A stretch of DNA of 64,000 nucleotides from contig NZ_CP060040.1 of NCBI RefSeq assembly GCF_014211915.1, positions 496,001 to 560,000 on the forward strand, written 5' to 3'. The DNA is from Burkholderia cenocepacia (GTDB lineage Bacteria; Pseudomonadota; Gammaproteobacteria; Burkholderiales; Burkholderiaceae). This document shows positions 17,646 through 26,497 of the stretch, piece after piece (the stretch's first letter is position 1; every line of letters starts with the position of its first letter). The translations under genes and the position numbers were made by a program. Below the pieces are notes generated by a model, which made no database searches, had not been told where the DNA came from, and saw nothing but the letters and a program-made list of their open reading frames with translations.

Positions 17646-18545
17646 ATGCGCTGGGTCCTGTTGATCGTGTTCATTGCGTGTGTCGTGTACACGCATCGGC
17701 GCGGCAAGGTTCGGCACCGGTTGTTCAGGCAACTATCCGACCACTCGACCTTTACCGCACCGCTGAACTGCTTTTCGTATGCGTTCTCGTCGGTGCCGAC
17801 CACGCCGTTTCTCGACACGGCTCACTTTCCGGAGCTCGCGGTGCTGCAGCGCGAATGGCGCACGTTCCGCCGCGAAGCGCTTGCGTTGCGCGATGCGAGC
17901 CGGATCAAGGCGTCGGGCGAGTACAACGACATCGGCTTCAATTCGTTCTTTCGCCACGGCTGGAAGCGTTTCTACCTGAAGTGGTACGACGCGCCGCATC
18001 CGTCCGCGCAGGCGTTGTGTCCGCGCTCGGTCGAGATCCTGTCGCGGATTCCGTCGATCAAGGCGGCGATGTTCGCGCAGTTGCCGCCGGGCGGGACGCT
18101 CGGGCTGCATCGCGATCCGTATGCGGGCTCGCTGCGCTACCACCTCGGGCTCGACACGCCGAACGACGACGGGTGCCGGATCGTCGTCGACGGCGAGTCG
18201 TACGCATGGCGCGACGGCGAGGCCGTGATGTTCGACGAGACGTACCTGCACTGGGCCGAAAACCGCACCGCGCACGATCGCGTGATCCTGTTCTGCGACA
18301 TCGATCGCCCGATGAAATATCGCTGGGCGCAGCGTGTCAACGATGCGTTCGGACAACTGCTGATGCGCGCGGCCGCGTCGCCGAACGAAACGGGCGATCG
18401 CACGGGCGGGCTCAATCGTGCGTTCCGGTACCTGTATGCGATTCGCCGCGCGGGCAAGCGCTTGAAGGCGTGGAATCGCACCGTGTACTACATCGTCAAG
18501 TGGCTGCTGTTCGGCGGGATTGCGGTCGCGATCTTCTGCATCTGA
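17646..18545 (+). CDS. lpxO: Lipid A 2-hydroxylase, Asp/Asn beta-hydroxylase fold (LpxO)
   Basis: A 299-residue membrane-anchored Fe(II)/2-oxoglutarate dioxygenase. A hydrophobic N-terminus (residues 3-15) and a C-terminal hydrophobic segment (about 280-297) flank the aspartyl/asparaginyl hydroxylase core. The motif LGLHRDPYAGSLRYHLGL holds the first iron ligand and substrate-side arginine, and a later His is in DETYLHWAENRT. Length and end anchors match Salmonella LpxO, which hydroxylates the myristate of lipid A at the inner membrane. An ornithine-lipid or other acyl substrate remains possible. GGGGGAAA precedes the start. It stands alone between a terminator and the frameshifted gene. Confidence 0.8.
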   Translation: MRWVLLIVFIACVVYTHRRGKVRHRLFRQLSDHSTFTAPLNCFSYAFSSVPTTPFLDTAHFPELAVLQREWRTFRREALALRDASRIKASGEYNDIGFNSFFRHGWKRFYLKWYDAPHPSAQALCPRSVEILSRIPSIKAAMFAQLPPGGTLGLHRDPYAGSLRYHLGLDTPNDDGCRIVVDGESYAWRDGEAVMFDETYLHWAENRTAHDRVILFCDIDRPMKYRWAQRVNDAFGQLLMRAAASPNETGDRTGGLNRAFRYLYAIRRAGKRLKAWNRTVYYIVKWLLFGGIAVAIFCI

Positions 18546-18702
18546 CGGGCGCGGGCGGGCGGTTTTTTCCGTCTGACGATAGTACGGCGCGGCGCCGATG
18601 GCCGTGCGCCGTCATCAATGCAACCAAATGTATTCGTACGAGATCAACGCGCATTGGCCGCGTATGATGGCTTGTTCACGTCGATATGATCGGTGAGCAA
18701 GC

Positions 18703-19526
18703 ATGACGAGTACCCGTAAAACCATCATGATCGCCGGCGGGCTGCTGGTAGCTGCGGCCGGCACCGCGTACGTGATGCTGCTGCGCGCGGACCACCGTGC
18801 GATCGAAGACGCCGGCATCGGCGATTCGGCCGCGCCCGTTGCCGCGGCGCCTGCAGGCAACGATCACGCGGTACAGGGTGCGATCGCGCCGCCGGCACCG
18901 GCCGCCGCGACGGCGCCGAAGCAGGCGGCTGCCGCGCCGCCTCCCGCACCAACCGCATCCACGTCCGCGCCGGTCGCACCCGCGCGCGTCGACGCCGCGC
19001 CTGCACCGGTGCCGGTCGTCAGCGACAAGCCGCAACCGGTGACGAAACCGGCCGCACCGCCGCCGAAGGTCAACGTCGTGACGGTGAACCCGGAGGATTC
19101 GACCCCGCCGGCGCCGGCCCCGGCCCAGACTGCGACTGTTCAACCCCCCAATCGGTCCAACCCGCTCGGTCGGCTGCGCCCGCACAGAGCACGCAGCGAG
19201 CACAGGTCACGCAACGCGCGCCGCGCAAGCGCGACGGCCTCGAACGTCACGCCGCCGCCGCGCCGCCGGCCGCGATGAAATCCGAAACGCCGGAGACGGC
19301 CGCGCTCGTCAGGGAATCGGCGAAGCTCGACCCGTCGTTGCCGCCGCCGTCGATGTCGTCGATCTCCTCGATGCCGGCGAGCACCGGTTCGTACCGGCAG
19401 GGCGGTTCGTCGTCCGGCGCGAATCCGGTGGCGGCCGCGATGACCGAGCAACTGGTCAGGCAGTCGAGCAGTTTCAAGTCGACGGCGCCCGTGCCGGCGG
19501 ACGGCGGCACGACCGCGACCAAGTAA
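18703..19526 (+). pseudogene. Pro/Ala-rich membrane-anchored protein, frameshifted at a C run
   Basis: The frame from ATG 18703 starts with a signal-anchor (about residues 8-27) and a long Pro/Ala-rich region, then turns Arg-rich and stops at 19278. Around the C run at 19144-19149 the coding sense moves to another frame. That frame, entered after VQPP, reads QSVQPARSAAPAQSTQRAQV and continues through MKSETPETAAL to a stop at 19526. One more C (seven instead of six) would join both parts into one protein of about 274 residues. The C-terminal part holds the Ser-rich PSMSSISSMPASTG. Function is unknown; a periplasm-spanning protein is likely. The break could be real, phase-variable or a sequence error. 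Confidence 0.65.
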
Positions 19527-19544
19527 CCGCGAATGTATTCGGCA

Positions 19545-19583
19545 TAAAAAGGGCCCCGCACGCCGACCAAAGCATGCGGGGCC
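19545..19583 (-). terminator. Rho-independent terminator after ahpF
   Basis: On the minus strand GGCCCCGCA and TGCGGGGCC form a 9-bp GC-rich stem followed by CTTTTTA. It lies 39 bp beyond the ahpF stop codon. On the plus strand no T run follows, so it probably serves ahpF only. Confidence 0.8.
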
Positions 19584-19621
19584 AAGAGAGACAAACTATG
19601 ATGCCGGTGCGTTGACGTCCG

Positions 19622-21223
19622 TCAGGCGGCGACCGCTTCTTCGGCCTGCGGCTGCGCAGTGGCCGCCGGCGCCGCCACGTCCTGCCGGATCAGATAATCG
19701 AACGCGCCGAGCGACGCCTTCGCCCCTTCGCCGACCGCGATCACGATCTGCTTGAACGGCACCGTCGTTACGTCGCCGGCCGCGAACACGCCCGGCACCG
19801 ACGTTGCGCCGCGTGCATCGACGACGATCTCGCCGTGCTTCGACAGTTCGACCGTGCCTTTCAGCCATTCGGTGTTCGGCACGAGGCCGATCTGCACGAA
19901 CACGCCTTCGAGGTCGACGCGCTTCGTTTCGCCGGAACGCAGATCCTTGTAGACGAGCCCGTTCAGCTTGCTGCCGTCGCCGGTCAGTTCGGTCGTCTGC
20001 GCCTGCGTGACGATCGTCACGTTCGGCAGGCTGCGCAGCTTGCGTTGCAGCACTTCGTCCGCGCGCAGTTGCGCGCCGTATTCGATCAGCGTGACTTCCT
20101 TCACGATGCCGGCGAGGTCGATCGCGGCCTCGACGCCCGAGTTGCCGCCGCCGACCACCGCGACACGCTTGCCCTTGAACAGCGGGCCGTCGCAGTGCGG
20201 GCAGTACGCGACGCCGCGGTTGCGGTATTCGCGCTCGCCCGGCACGTTGATTTCGCGCCAGCGTGCACCGGTCGCGAGGACGATCGTCTTCGCCTTCAGC
20301 ACCGCGCCGTTCGCGAGGCGGATCTGGTGCACGTCGCCCGGAATCAGCGCGTCGGCGCGCTGCACGTCCATGATGTCGACGTCGTACTGCTTCACGTGCT
20401 GCTCGAGTGCGGTCGCGAACTTCGGCCCTTCGGTTTCCTGAACCGACACGAAGTTCTCGATCGCCATCGTGTCCAGCACCTGGCCGCCGAAACGCTCGGC
20501 CACGACACCCGTCGCGATGCCCTTGCGTGCCGAGTAGATCGCGGCAGCCGCGCCCGCCGGGCCGCCGCCGACGATCAGCGTGTCGAACACCGGCTTGTTT
20601 TCGAGCGACTTCGCCGCGCGTTCGCCGGCGCCCGTATCGAGCTTTGCGAGGATTTCCTTCACGCTGCTGCGGCCCTGGCCGAACGATGCGCCGTTCAGGA
20701 ACATCGTCGGCACGGCCATGATCTGGCGCGACTCGACTTCATCCTGAAACAGCGCGCCGTCGATCGCGACGTGGCGGATGCGCGGGTTGATCAGCGACAT
20801 CACGTTCAGCGCCTGCACGACTTCCGGGCAGTTCTGGCACGACAGCGAGAAAAACGTTTCGAATGCGTAGTCGCCGTCGAGTGCGCGAATCTGTTCGATC
20901 ACGTCGTGGTCGAGCTTGATCGGATGGCCGCCCGTCTGCAGCAGCGCGAGCACGAGCGACGTGAATTCATGGCCCATCGGGATGCCGGCGAAGCGGATGC
21001 CGGCCGGCTTGCCGGGCTCGCCGATCGAGAACGACGGCTTGCGCTCGGCGTCGTCGCGGCGTTCGGTTACGGTCACGCGATCCGTCAGCGACGCAATCTC
21101 GTTCAGCAGCGCCAGCAGTTCCTGCGATTTCGCGCTGTCGTCGAGCGAGGCGACGAGTTCGATCGGGCGCGTGATCTTTTCGAGGTACGCTTTGAGTTGG
21201 TTCTTGAGATTGGCGTCGAGCAT
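19622..21223 (-). CDS. ahpF: Alkyl hydroperoxide reductase subunit F
   Basis: A 533-residue flavoprotein disulfide reductase that passes electrons from NAD(P)H to AhpC. The N-terminal double-thioredoxin-like domain carries CQNCPEVV (about residue 130). The FAD-binding domain begins with [20 protein letters not shown] (about 213). The thioredoxin-reductase-like active site is [10 protein letters not shown] (about 345), and [19 protein letters not shown] binds the nucleotide. The longer upstream frame is ignored because [16 protein letters not shown] at 21223 is the standard start. It is downstream of ahpC, separated by 122 bp that contain a strong hairpin. Confidence 0.96.
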   Translation of the reverse strand: MLDANLKNQLKAYLEKITRPIELVASLDDSAKSQELLALLNEIASLTDRVTVTERRDDAERKPSFSIGEPGKPAGIRFAGIPMGHEFTSLVLALLQTGGHPIKLDHDVIEQIRALDGDYAFETFFSLSCQNCPEVVQALNVMSLINPRIRHVAIDGALFQDEVESRQIMAVPTMFLNGASFGQGRSSVKEILAKLDTGAGERAAKSLENKPVFDTLIVGGGPAGAAAAIYSARKGIATGVVAERFGGQVLDTMAIENFVSVQETEGPKFATALEQHVKQYDVDIMDVQRADALIPGDVHQIRLANGAVLKAKTIVLATGARWREINVPGEREYRNRGVAYCPHCDGPLFKGKRVAVVGGGNSGVEAAIDLAGIVKEVTLIEYGAQLRADEVLQRKLRSLPNVTIVTQAQTTELTGDGSKLNGLVYKDLRSGETKRVDLEGVFVQIGLVPNTEWLKGTVELSKHGEIVVDARGATSVPGVFAAGDVTTVPFKQIVIAVGEGAKASLGAFDYLIRQDVAAPAATAQPQAEEAVAA

Positions 21224-21313
21224 GGCGTTTCGGATTCCGTATTGATGATGCTGGTCGGGCACGTCGTGCCGGAGGAGGGCGCGGGCCGCGCGAGGCGGTC
21301 CGTGGCGAGGCTT

Positions 21314-21344
21314 GTCGCGCGCCCCGTGCGAGGCGCGCGGCGAC
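21314..21344 (-). promoter_or_regulatory. GC-rich hairpin between ahpC and ahpF
   Basis: GTCGCGCGCC on one arm pairs with GGCGCGCGGCGAC on the other with small bulges, directly after the ahpC stop codon. No T run follows, so it is more likely an RNA-stability or partial attenuation element that keeps ahpC above ahpF than a full terminator (inference). Confidence 0.4.
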
Positions 21345-21345
21345 C

Positions 21346-21909
21346 TTAGATCTTGCCGATCAGGTCGAGCGACGGGGTCAGCGTTTCCGCACCCGGCGTC
21401 CACTTGGCCGGGCACACTTCACCCGGGTGCGCTGCGATGTATTGCGCGGCCTGGACCTTGCGCAGCAGTTCGCCTGCGTCGCGGCCGATGCCGTTGTCGT
21501 GGATTTCGCACAGCTTGATCTCGCCTTCCGGGTTGATCACGAACGTGCCGCGCAGCGCCATCCCTTCTTCCTCGATCAGCACGTCGAAGTTGCGCGACAG
21601 CGTGAGCGTCGGGTCGCCGACCAGCGGGTACTTGATCTTGGCGATCGTGTCCGACGTGTCGTGCCATGCCTTGTGCGTGAAGTGCGTGTCGGTCGACACG
21701 CCGTAGATTTCGACACCCAGCTTCTGGAATTCCGCGTAACGGTCGGCGAGGTCGCCCAGTTCCGTCGGGCAGACGAACGTGAAGTCGGCCGGGTAGAACA
21801 CGACGACGGACCACTTGCCCTTGAAGTTCTCTTCCGACACGGGCACGAATTCGCCATTGTGGTAAGCGGTTGCCTTGAACGGCTTGATTTGGGTGTTGAT
21901 GATCGGCAT
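21346..21909 (-). CDS. ahpC: Alkyl hydroperoxide reductase subunit C (2-Cys peroxiredoxin)
   Basis: A 187-residue typical 2-Cys peroxiredoxin. The peroxidatic Cys is in [10 protein letters not shown] (residue 47) and the resolving Cys is in PGEVCPAKW (about residue 166). The GGLG-type loop is seen as [14 protein letters not shown], a feature of the bacterial AhpC group. It reduces hydrogen peroxide, organic peroxides and peroxynitrite in the cytoplasm and is recycled by AhpF encoded next. An AAGGA ribosome-binding site precedes the start. Confidence 0.97.
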   Translation of the reverse strand: MPIINTQIKPFKATAYHNGEFVPVSEENFKGKWSVVVFYPADFTFVCPTELGDLADRYAEFQKLGVEIYGVSTDTHFTHKAWHDTSDTIAKIKYPLVGDPTLTLSRNFDVLIEEEGMALRGTFVINPEGEIKLCEIHDNGIGRDAGELLRKVQAAQYIAAHPGEVCPAKWTPGAETLTPSLDLIGKI

Positions 21910-21950
21910 CTGGACAATTCCTTTTCGTCAGTGGTGAGTGGAGTGTTGCC

Positions 21951-21979
21951 AGTATCCGGGTTCACCCTGAGCTTGTGAA
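21951..21979 (-). promoter_or_regulatory. Candidate ahpC promoter
   Basis: On the minus strand TTCACA (21979-21974) and GATACT (21956-21951) are spaced by 17 bp and lie about 42 bp before the ahpC start. Part of an OxyR-like half-site (GATAGAAAATC) is present further upstream near 22010, but no complete OxyR motif could be assembled by eye. Confidence 0.35.
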
Positions 21980-22082
21980 ATTGCTTGTTTCAATCCGAGG
22001 CATCGGGATTTTCTATCTGCTTCCGGCCCTTGATTGGCGGGGGCCGAAGGCAATTCGGGCGGGGCAGAGGCTGTACATGCCT

Positions 22083-22292
22083 TCACCATTCCGAACGCAG
22101 GTCCTCCTGGCTGGCAATCTCGCGCCCCTTCCATAGACCGAACACATTGTTGACAAGTGTGTGCTCGTGTCGCGCGATATAGGCATCGATTGCGTCGCCG
22201 ATGATTTCGGCGCGGGGGCGGTCCCTGGCCCCTGCGATGATGCTCAGCGCGGCATGCTGGTCATCCGACAGGTCGACCGGGATCGTATGCAT
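22083..22292 (-). CDS. RHH-type antitoxin-like protein, no toxin partner
   Basis: A 69-residue protein with the ribbon-helix-helix pattern: a short N-terminal strand (TIPVDLSDD), helix DQHAALSIIAGARDRP and helix RAEIIGDAIDAYIARHE. The C-terminus ends EDLRSEW, common in antitoxins paired with PIN toxins. GGAGG lies 6 bp before ATG 22292, which is better placed than the upstream in-frame ATGs. No toxin gene follows, and the 170 bp to ahpC show no PIN domain in any frame. It may be an orphan antitoxin or a DNA-binding regulator of its neighbours. Confidence 0.6.
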   Translation of the reverse strand: MHTIPVDLSDDQHAALSIIAGARDRPRAEIIGDAIDAYIARHEHTLVNNVFGLWKGREIASQEDLRSEW

Positions 22293-22407
22293 TGCAACCT
22301 CCATGACTTGACGCATCCATCATCGACATGCGACCGCGCAAATGCAAGATCGCCGCTTGTCCGAAGCGAATGCCGATTCCCGGTTCGGCAGGCGGGGCAC
22401 ACCCCGC

Positions 22408-23304
22408 TCAAATCCCCGCCATCTCCCGCAACCATTCCGCCAGCCGTCGCGCCCCGTCCGGCATGTCCGCGTCCTCGCGCGTGCACAGGTAGTAATCGCG
22501 CCCGTCGTCCAGCGCGTGATCGAACAGTTGCACCAGCTCGCCGTTCGCCAGTTCGCGCTGGACCAGCGGCGCGCGCAGCAGCGCGGCGCCGAGATCGGCG
22601 CGGGCGGCGCTCAGCGTGAGCTGGCCGTCCTCGAACATCGGCCCCACCGCGTGCGATACGTGCCTTACGCCGGCGCCCTGCAGCCAGTTGACCCACGTGC
22701 TGCGATCCTCGTCATGCACGAGCGGCGCGCGGGCGAGATCGGCCGGCGTGCGGAACGGCCCGTGACGCTTCAGGAACGACGGGCTGCACATCGGCACCAT
22801 CGCGCCCGGCAGCAGCCGCTCGCAGCGGTAGCCGGGCCAGTCGCCGGTGCCGAAGCGGATCGACAGATCCGACGCATCGCTTCGGTAGTTGCGGTGATGT
22901 GCGTACAGCACCGTGACGTCGACATCGGTGTTGTCGGCCAGGAACGCATGCAGCCGCGGAACGAACCAGCCGATGCCGAGCAGCGGAATCAGGCTGACGG
23001 TGATCTGGCGCAGCGACGAACGATCGCGCACGAAGCGCGTGGCGCTGCGCAGCACCGAGAACGCCGCGCTGATCGACCGGTAGTAGTCGCGTCCCTCGTC
23101 GGTGAGCGCGAGTAGCCGGCCTTCGCGTACCGTCAATGGCGTCTGGATGAACGCCTCGAGCAGTTGCAGCTGATGGCTGACCGCCGACGGCGTGATGTCG
23201 AGTTCGCCTGCTGCCGCGGTGACCGAGCCGAGACGCGCGAATGCTTCGAATGCACGCACCGCGCGCAGCGGCGGATCGTGCGGCAACTGTTCGATATTTT
23301 TCAT
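22408..23304 (-). CDS. LysR-family regulator (GcvA-like)
   Basis: A 298-residue LysR regulator of the GcvA branch (DPPLRAVRAFEAFARLGSVT then LDITPSAVSHQLQLLE). The effector domain covers about residues 95-290. It is divergent from the binding-protein gene at 23483 across an AT-rich, repeat-bearing gap. It probably controls that gene and the downstream ATC hydrolase/carbamoylase pair. Its start codon lies inside an inverted repeat, TTCGATA-N9-TATCGAA, which suggests autoregulation. Confidence 0.85.
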   Translation of the reverse strand: MKNIEQLPHDPPLRAVRAFEAFARLGSVTAAAGELDITPSAVSHQLQLLEAFIQTPLTVREGRLLALTDEGRDYYRSISAAFSVLRSATRFVRDRSSLRQITVSLIPLLGIGWFVPRLHAFLADNTDVDVTVLYAHHRNYRSDASDLSIRFGTGDWPGYRCERLLPGAMVPMCSPSFLKRHGPFRTPADLARAPLVHDEDRSTWVNWLQGAGVRHVSHAVGPMFEDGQLTLSAARADLGAALLRAPLVQRELANGELVQLFDHALDDGRDYYLCTREDADMPDGARRLAEWLREMAGI

Positions 23305-23322
23305 GTATCGAATTTTATCGAA
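23290..23322. promoter_or_regulatory. TTCGATA/TATCGAA repeats over the lysR start
   Basis: TTCGATA (23290-23296) and TATCGAA (23306-23312) form a dyad that includes the start codon region, and TATCGAA is repeated directly at 23316-23322. Further along the gap, CCAATAATTGG (23402-23412) is a separate palindrome and AAATACCC (23347-23354) pairs with GGGTATTT (23411-23418). These are candidate regulator sites in a locally AT-rich stretch. Confidence 0.45.
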
Positions 23323-23482
23323 AAGTCAGGGTAAGCGACAACATAAAAATACCCTTTATTTACAGCGATGTACGTTAATGTGTCGGGAACGGCATAAGCA
23401 TCCAATAATTGGGTATTTGGGGTTTGAGTGTCGAATATTTAATATTTTTCATGTTTTTGATCCGACTGACCGGTCCCCGCAC

Positions 23483-24649
23483 ATGAAAATCGCTTTCTTT
23501 TCCGCCCATCTCGCCTTCTCCGCGGCCGCCCTGGTCGCCACCGTTCCCGCGTTCGCGCAGTCCGCTCCGCAGACGGTCCTGATCGGTCTCGCCGCGCCGC
23601 TCACGGGCCCGTCCGCGCGGATCGGCAAGGACTTGCAGAACGGCGCGCAACTCGCGATCGACGACGCGAACGCGAAGCATCCGACCATCGGCGGCAAGCC
23701 GGTCGTCTACAAGCTCGTCGCGGCCGACGATCAGTCCGACCCGCGCACGGCCGTCGCGGTCGCGCAGCAACTCGTCGACCAGCACGTGATCGGCGTCGTC
23801 GGTCACTGGAACACGGGCTGCAGCGTGCCGGCGTCGCGCGTGTACCGCGATGCGGGCATTCCACAGATCGCGCCGGCCTCCACCGGTCATCAATACACGC
23901 AGCAGGGCTACGCGACGGCGTTCCGCATCATGGGTCACGACGATGCAGGCGGACACTTCACCGGCGCGTACGCGGTGAAGACGCTGAAGGCGAAGCGCAT
24001 CGCGGTGCTCGACGATCGTACGTCGTTCGGCGCCGGGCTGGCCGACCAGTTCATCAAGGGCGTGCAGGCGAACGGCGGCACGATCGTCGATCGTCAGTAC
24101 GTGAACGACAAGACGACCGACTTCAGCGGCGTGCTGACCGCGATCAAGGGCAAGCGCGCGGATCTCGTGTTCTTCGGCGGCCTCGACGCGCAGGCCGCGC
24201 CGATCGCGCGCCGGATGCGCCAGCTCGGCGTGAACGCGCCGCTGCTCGGTGCGGGCGGCTTCGTGAGCCAGACCTTTCTGTCGCTCGCCGGCAAGGACGG
24301 CGACGGCGTGACGGCGCTCGAACCGGGCCTGCCGCTCGACCGGATGCCGGGCGGCAAGGTGTTCGACACGCAATACCAGGCACGCTTTCACGCGCCGATC
24401 GAGCTGCATGCGCCGTTCGCGTACGACGCGGCCGCCACGCTGATCGCGGCCGCGCAGAAGGCCGGCACGACCCAGCCGGCGAAGCTGGTCGCGGCCGTTC
24501 GTGCGATCGAGCGGCCCGGCGTGACCGGGCGCATCGCGTTCGACGCCGAAGGCAACCTGAAGGACCCGGCCTTCACGATCTACCAGGTGCGCGGCGGCAA
24601 GTGGGCCGTCGTCGACGTGCTCGGCGGCTCGCGCACCGCGGCCAAGTAA
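23483..24649 (+). CDS. Leu/Ile/Val-type ABC periplasmic binding protein, solitary
   Basis: A 388-residue type I solute-binding protein of the LivJ/LivK family with a Sec signal peptide (cleavage after PAFAQ or near). ETVLIGLAAPLTGPSARIGKD-like N-terminal wording, GVVGHWNTGCSVPAS and APFAYDAAATLIAA are family features. No permease or ATPase gene is adjacent, so it must share a transporter encoded elsewhere or act as a sensor-type binder. It lies 41 bp before the ATC hydrolase gene and is probably cotranscribed with it, which suggests a ligand related to 2-amino-thiazoline-4-carboxylate or another N-carbamoyl or cysteine precursor (inference). Confidence 0.85.
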   Translation: MKIAFFSAHLAFSAAALVATVPAFAQSAPQTVLIGLAAPLTGPSARIGKDLQNGAQLAIDDANAKHPTIGGKPVVYKLVAADDQSDPRTAVAVAQQLVDQHVIGVVGHWNTGCSVPASRVYRDAGIPQIAPASTGHQYTQQGYATAFRIMGHDDAGGHFTGAYAVKTLKAKRIAVLDDRTSFGAGLADQFIKGVQANGGTIVDRQYVNDKTTDFSGVLTAIKGKRADLVFFGGLDAQAAPIARRMRQLGVNAPLLGAGGFVSQTFLSLAGKDGDGVTALEPGLPLDRMPGGKVFDTQYQARFHAPIELHAPFAYDAAATLIAAAQKAGTTQPAKLVAAVRAIERPGVTGRIAFDAEGNLKDPAFTIYQVRGGKWAVVDVLGGSRTAAK

Positions 24650-24673
24650 CGACAAAACGACAAAACGACAAAA
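24650..24673. repeat. Short tandem repeat, three CGACAAAA units
   Basis: Three 8-bp CGACAAAA copies sit directly after the binding-protein stop codon and before the ATC hydrolase ribosome-binding region, followed by more A residues. Slippage here would change the spacer but no reading frame. Confidence 0.8.
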
Positions 24674-24690
24674 AAACCAGGACGATCCCC

Positions 24691-25215
24691 ATGACAGAAG
24701 CGCACCCGACATCCGCCGCCGCACCCGAGGACACACGCCTCGGGATCCTCGCGCGGCGCCGCATCGAAGCGGAAATCATCAAGCCGATCTACGAGATCAT
24801 GAAGCGCGAGTTCGGCGTCGAGCGCGCGCAGGCCGTGATCGCGGAAGCCGTGCGTGGCGCGGCCGTCGACGCGGGCCGGACCTTCGCCGCGCAGGAGCCG
24901 GACGGCACGAGCGTGAAGTCGTTCATCGCACTGCAGGTGCTGTGGGAGAAGGACGATGCGCTCGACGTCGAGGTGCGGCGCGCGGACGACGCGCACTACG
25001 ACTACGACGTGCATCGCTGCAGCTACGCGGAGATGTATCACGCGATGGGGCTCGGCGAGATCGGCCACCTGCTGAGCTGCGCGCGCGACAGCTATTTCAT
25101 CCAGGGCTATGCGCCGGACATCGCGCTCACGCGCACCAGCACGATCATGCAGGGCGGCAAGCGCTGCGATTTCCGCTATGCACTGCAACGCGCGCCGGAG
25201 AACGGCGATGCGTAA
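24691..25215 (+). CDS. L-2-amino-thiazoline-4-carboxylate hydrolase family protein
   Basis: A 174-residue protein matching the ATC hydrolase family (AtcB-type) in length and in the blocks RRIEAEIIKPIYEIMKREFG, HRCSYAEMYHAMGLGEIGHLL and RTSTIMQGGKRCDFRY. In the known Pseudomonas pathway this enzyme opens the thiazoline ring of ATC to give N-carbamoyl-L-cysteine. The next gene, overlapping by 8 bp, encodes an N-carbamoyl amidohydrolase that would complete the route to cysteine. That pairing strengthens the assignment. The family is also found in other contexts, so the natural substrate could be a different cyclic compound. Confidence 0.75.
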   Translation: MTEAHPTSAAAPEDTRLGILARRRIEAEIIKPIYEIMKREFGVERAQAVIAEAVRGAAVDAGRTFAAQEPDGTSVKSFIALQVLWEKDDALDVEVRRADDAHYDYDVHRCSYAEMYHAMGLGEIGHLLSCARDSYFIQGYAPDIALTRTSTIMQGGKRCDFRYALQRAPENGDA

Positions 25216-26464
25216 CGATGCCGATACCGCGCGCATGCCGCGCGTCGACGGCGACCGCCTGTGGGCGTCGCTCGAACGGATGGCGCAGATCGGTGCGACG
25301 CCGAAGGGCGGCGTGTGCCGTCTTGCGCTGACCGATCTCGACCGCGAGTCGCGCGACCTGTTCGTGCAGTGGGCGCGCGACGCCGGCTGCACGGTGCGCG
25401 TCGACCGGATGGGCAACGTGTTCGCGCGCCGCGCAGGCCGCAATCCGGACGCGGCACCGGTGATGACGGGCTCGCACGCCGATTCGCAACCGACCGGCGG
25501 CCGTTACGACGGCATTTACGGCGTGCTCGGCGGGCTCGAAGTCGTGCGCGCGCTGAACGACGCAGGCATCGAGACCGAACGCCCGGTCGACGTCGTGATC
25601 TGGACCAACGAGGAAGGCTCGCGCTTCGCACCGGCGATGGTGTCGGCCGGCGTGTTCTCGGGCGTCTATACGCTCGAATACGGGTTGTCGCGCAGCGACG
25701 GCACGGGCCGGACGATCGGCGAGGAGCTCGAACGGATCGGCTACGCGGGCACGGATCCGGTTGGCGGCTATCCGGTGCACGCGGCGTACGAACTGCATAT
25801 CGAGCAGGGCGCGATTCTGGAACGGGCCGGCAAGACGATCGGCGTCGTGACGGCCGGGCAGGGGCAGCGCTGGTACGAAGTGACGCTCACCGGGGTCGAC
25901 GCGCACGCCGGTACGACGCCGATGGCGTTCCGTCGCGACGCGCTGGTTGGCGCGGCACGGATGATCTCGTTCATCGAGGTGCTCGGCTGCCGCTACGCAC
26001 CGGATGCGCGCGCGACGGTCGGGATGATCGAGGCGCGGCCGAATTCGCGCAACACGGTGCCGGGCGGCTGCTTCTTCACGGTGGAATTCCGTCACCCCGA
26101 CGATGCGGTCCTCGATGAACTGGACGCCGCGCTACGCGCGGAACTCGCGCGCCTGGCCGACGAAACCGGCCTCGGCGCGCGGATCGAGCAGATCTTCACG
26201 TATGCGCCGGTGCCGTTCGCGCCACGCTGCATCGATACGGTGCGTGACGCGGCGCGCTCGCTCGGACTGTCGCACATGGACATCGTGTCCGGCGCGGGCC
26301 ATGACGCGTGCTATGTCGCGCGTGTCGCGCCGACCGGCATGATCTTCGTGCCGTGCGTCGACGGGCTGAGCCACAACGAGGCCGAAGCGATTACGCCGGA
26401 ATGGGCGACGGCCGGCGCCGACGTGCTGTTGCGCGCGGTGTTGCAGAGCGCGCAGGAAGCGTAA
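25208..26464 (+). CDS. Zn-dependent N-carbamoyl amino-acid hydrolase (AtcC/hydantoinase-carbamoylase type)
   Basis: A 418-residue M20-family amidohydrolase of the carbamoylase subgroup. Metal ligands appear as GSHADSQPTGGRYDG (His and Asp), WTNEEGSRF (Glu), ELHIEQG (His) and GLSHNEAE (His). The dimerisation/lid domain spans about residues 215-330. It removes the carbamoyl group from N-carbamoyl-L-amino acids; beside the ATC hydrolase the expected substrate is N-carbamoyl-L-cysteine. Ureidoglycolate or beta-ureidopropionate substrates cannot be excluded. It starts at ATG 25208, inside the end of the upstream gene, which implies translational coupling. Confidence 0.85.
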   Translation: MRNDADTARMPRVDGDRLWASLERMAQIGATPKGGVCRLALTDLDRESRDLFVQWARDAGCTVRVDRMGNVFARRAGRNPDAAPVMTGSHADSQPTGGRYDGIYGVLGGLEVVRALNDAGIETERPVDVVIWTNEEGSRFAPAMVSAGVFSGVYTLEYGLSRSDGTGRTIGEELERIGYAGTDPVGGYPVHAAYELHIEQGAILERAGKTIGVVTAGQGQRWYEVTLTGVDAHAGTTPMAFRRDALVGAARMISFIEVLGCRYAPDARATVGMIEARPNSRNTVPGGCFFTVEFRHPDDAVLDELDAALRAELARLADETGLGARIEQIFTYAPVPFAPRCIDTVRDAARSLGLSHMDIVSGAGHDACYVARVAPTGMIFVPCVDGLSHNEAEAITPEWATAGADVLLRAVLQSAQEA

Positions 26465-26497
26465 GCGCGACGGGTGCGGCCGGATGGATGGCGCGCG

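Noticed and set aside
21928..22134. Toxin gene partner of the RHH protein
   Set aside because: The frame begins inside the antitoxin-like gene in another phase and shows no PIN or RelE features.
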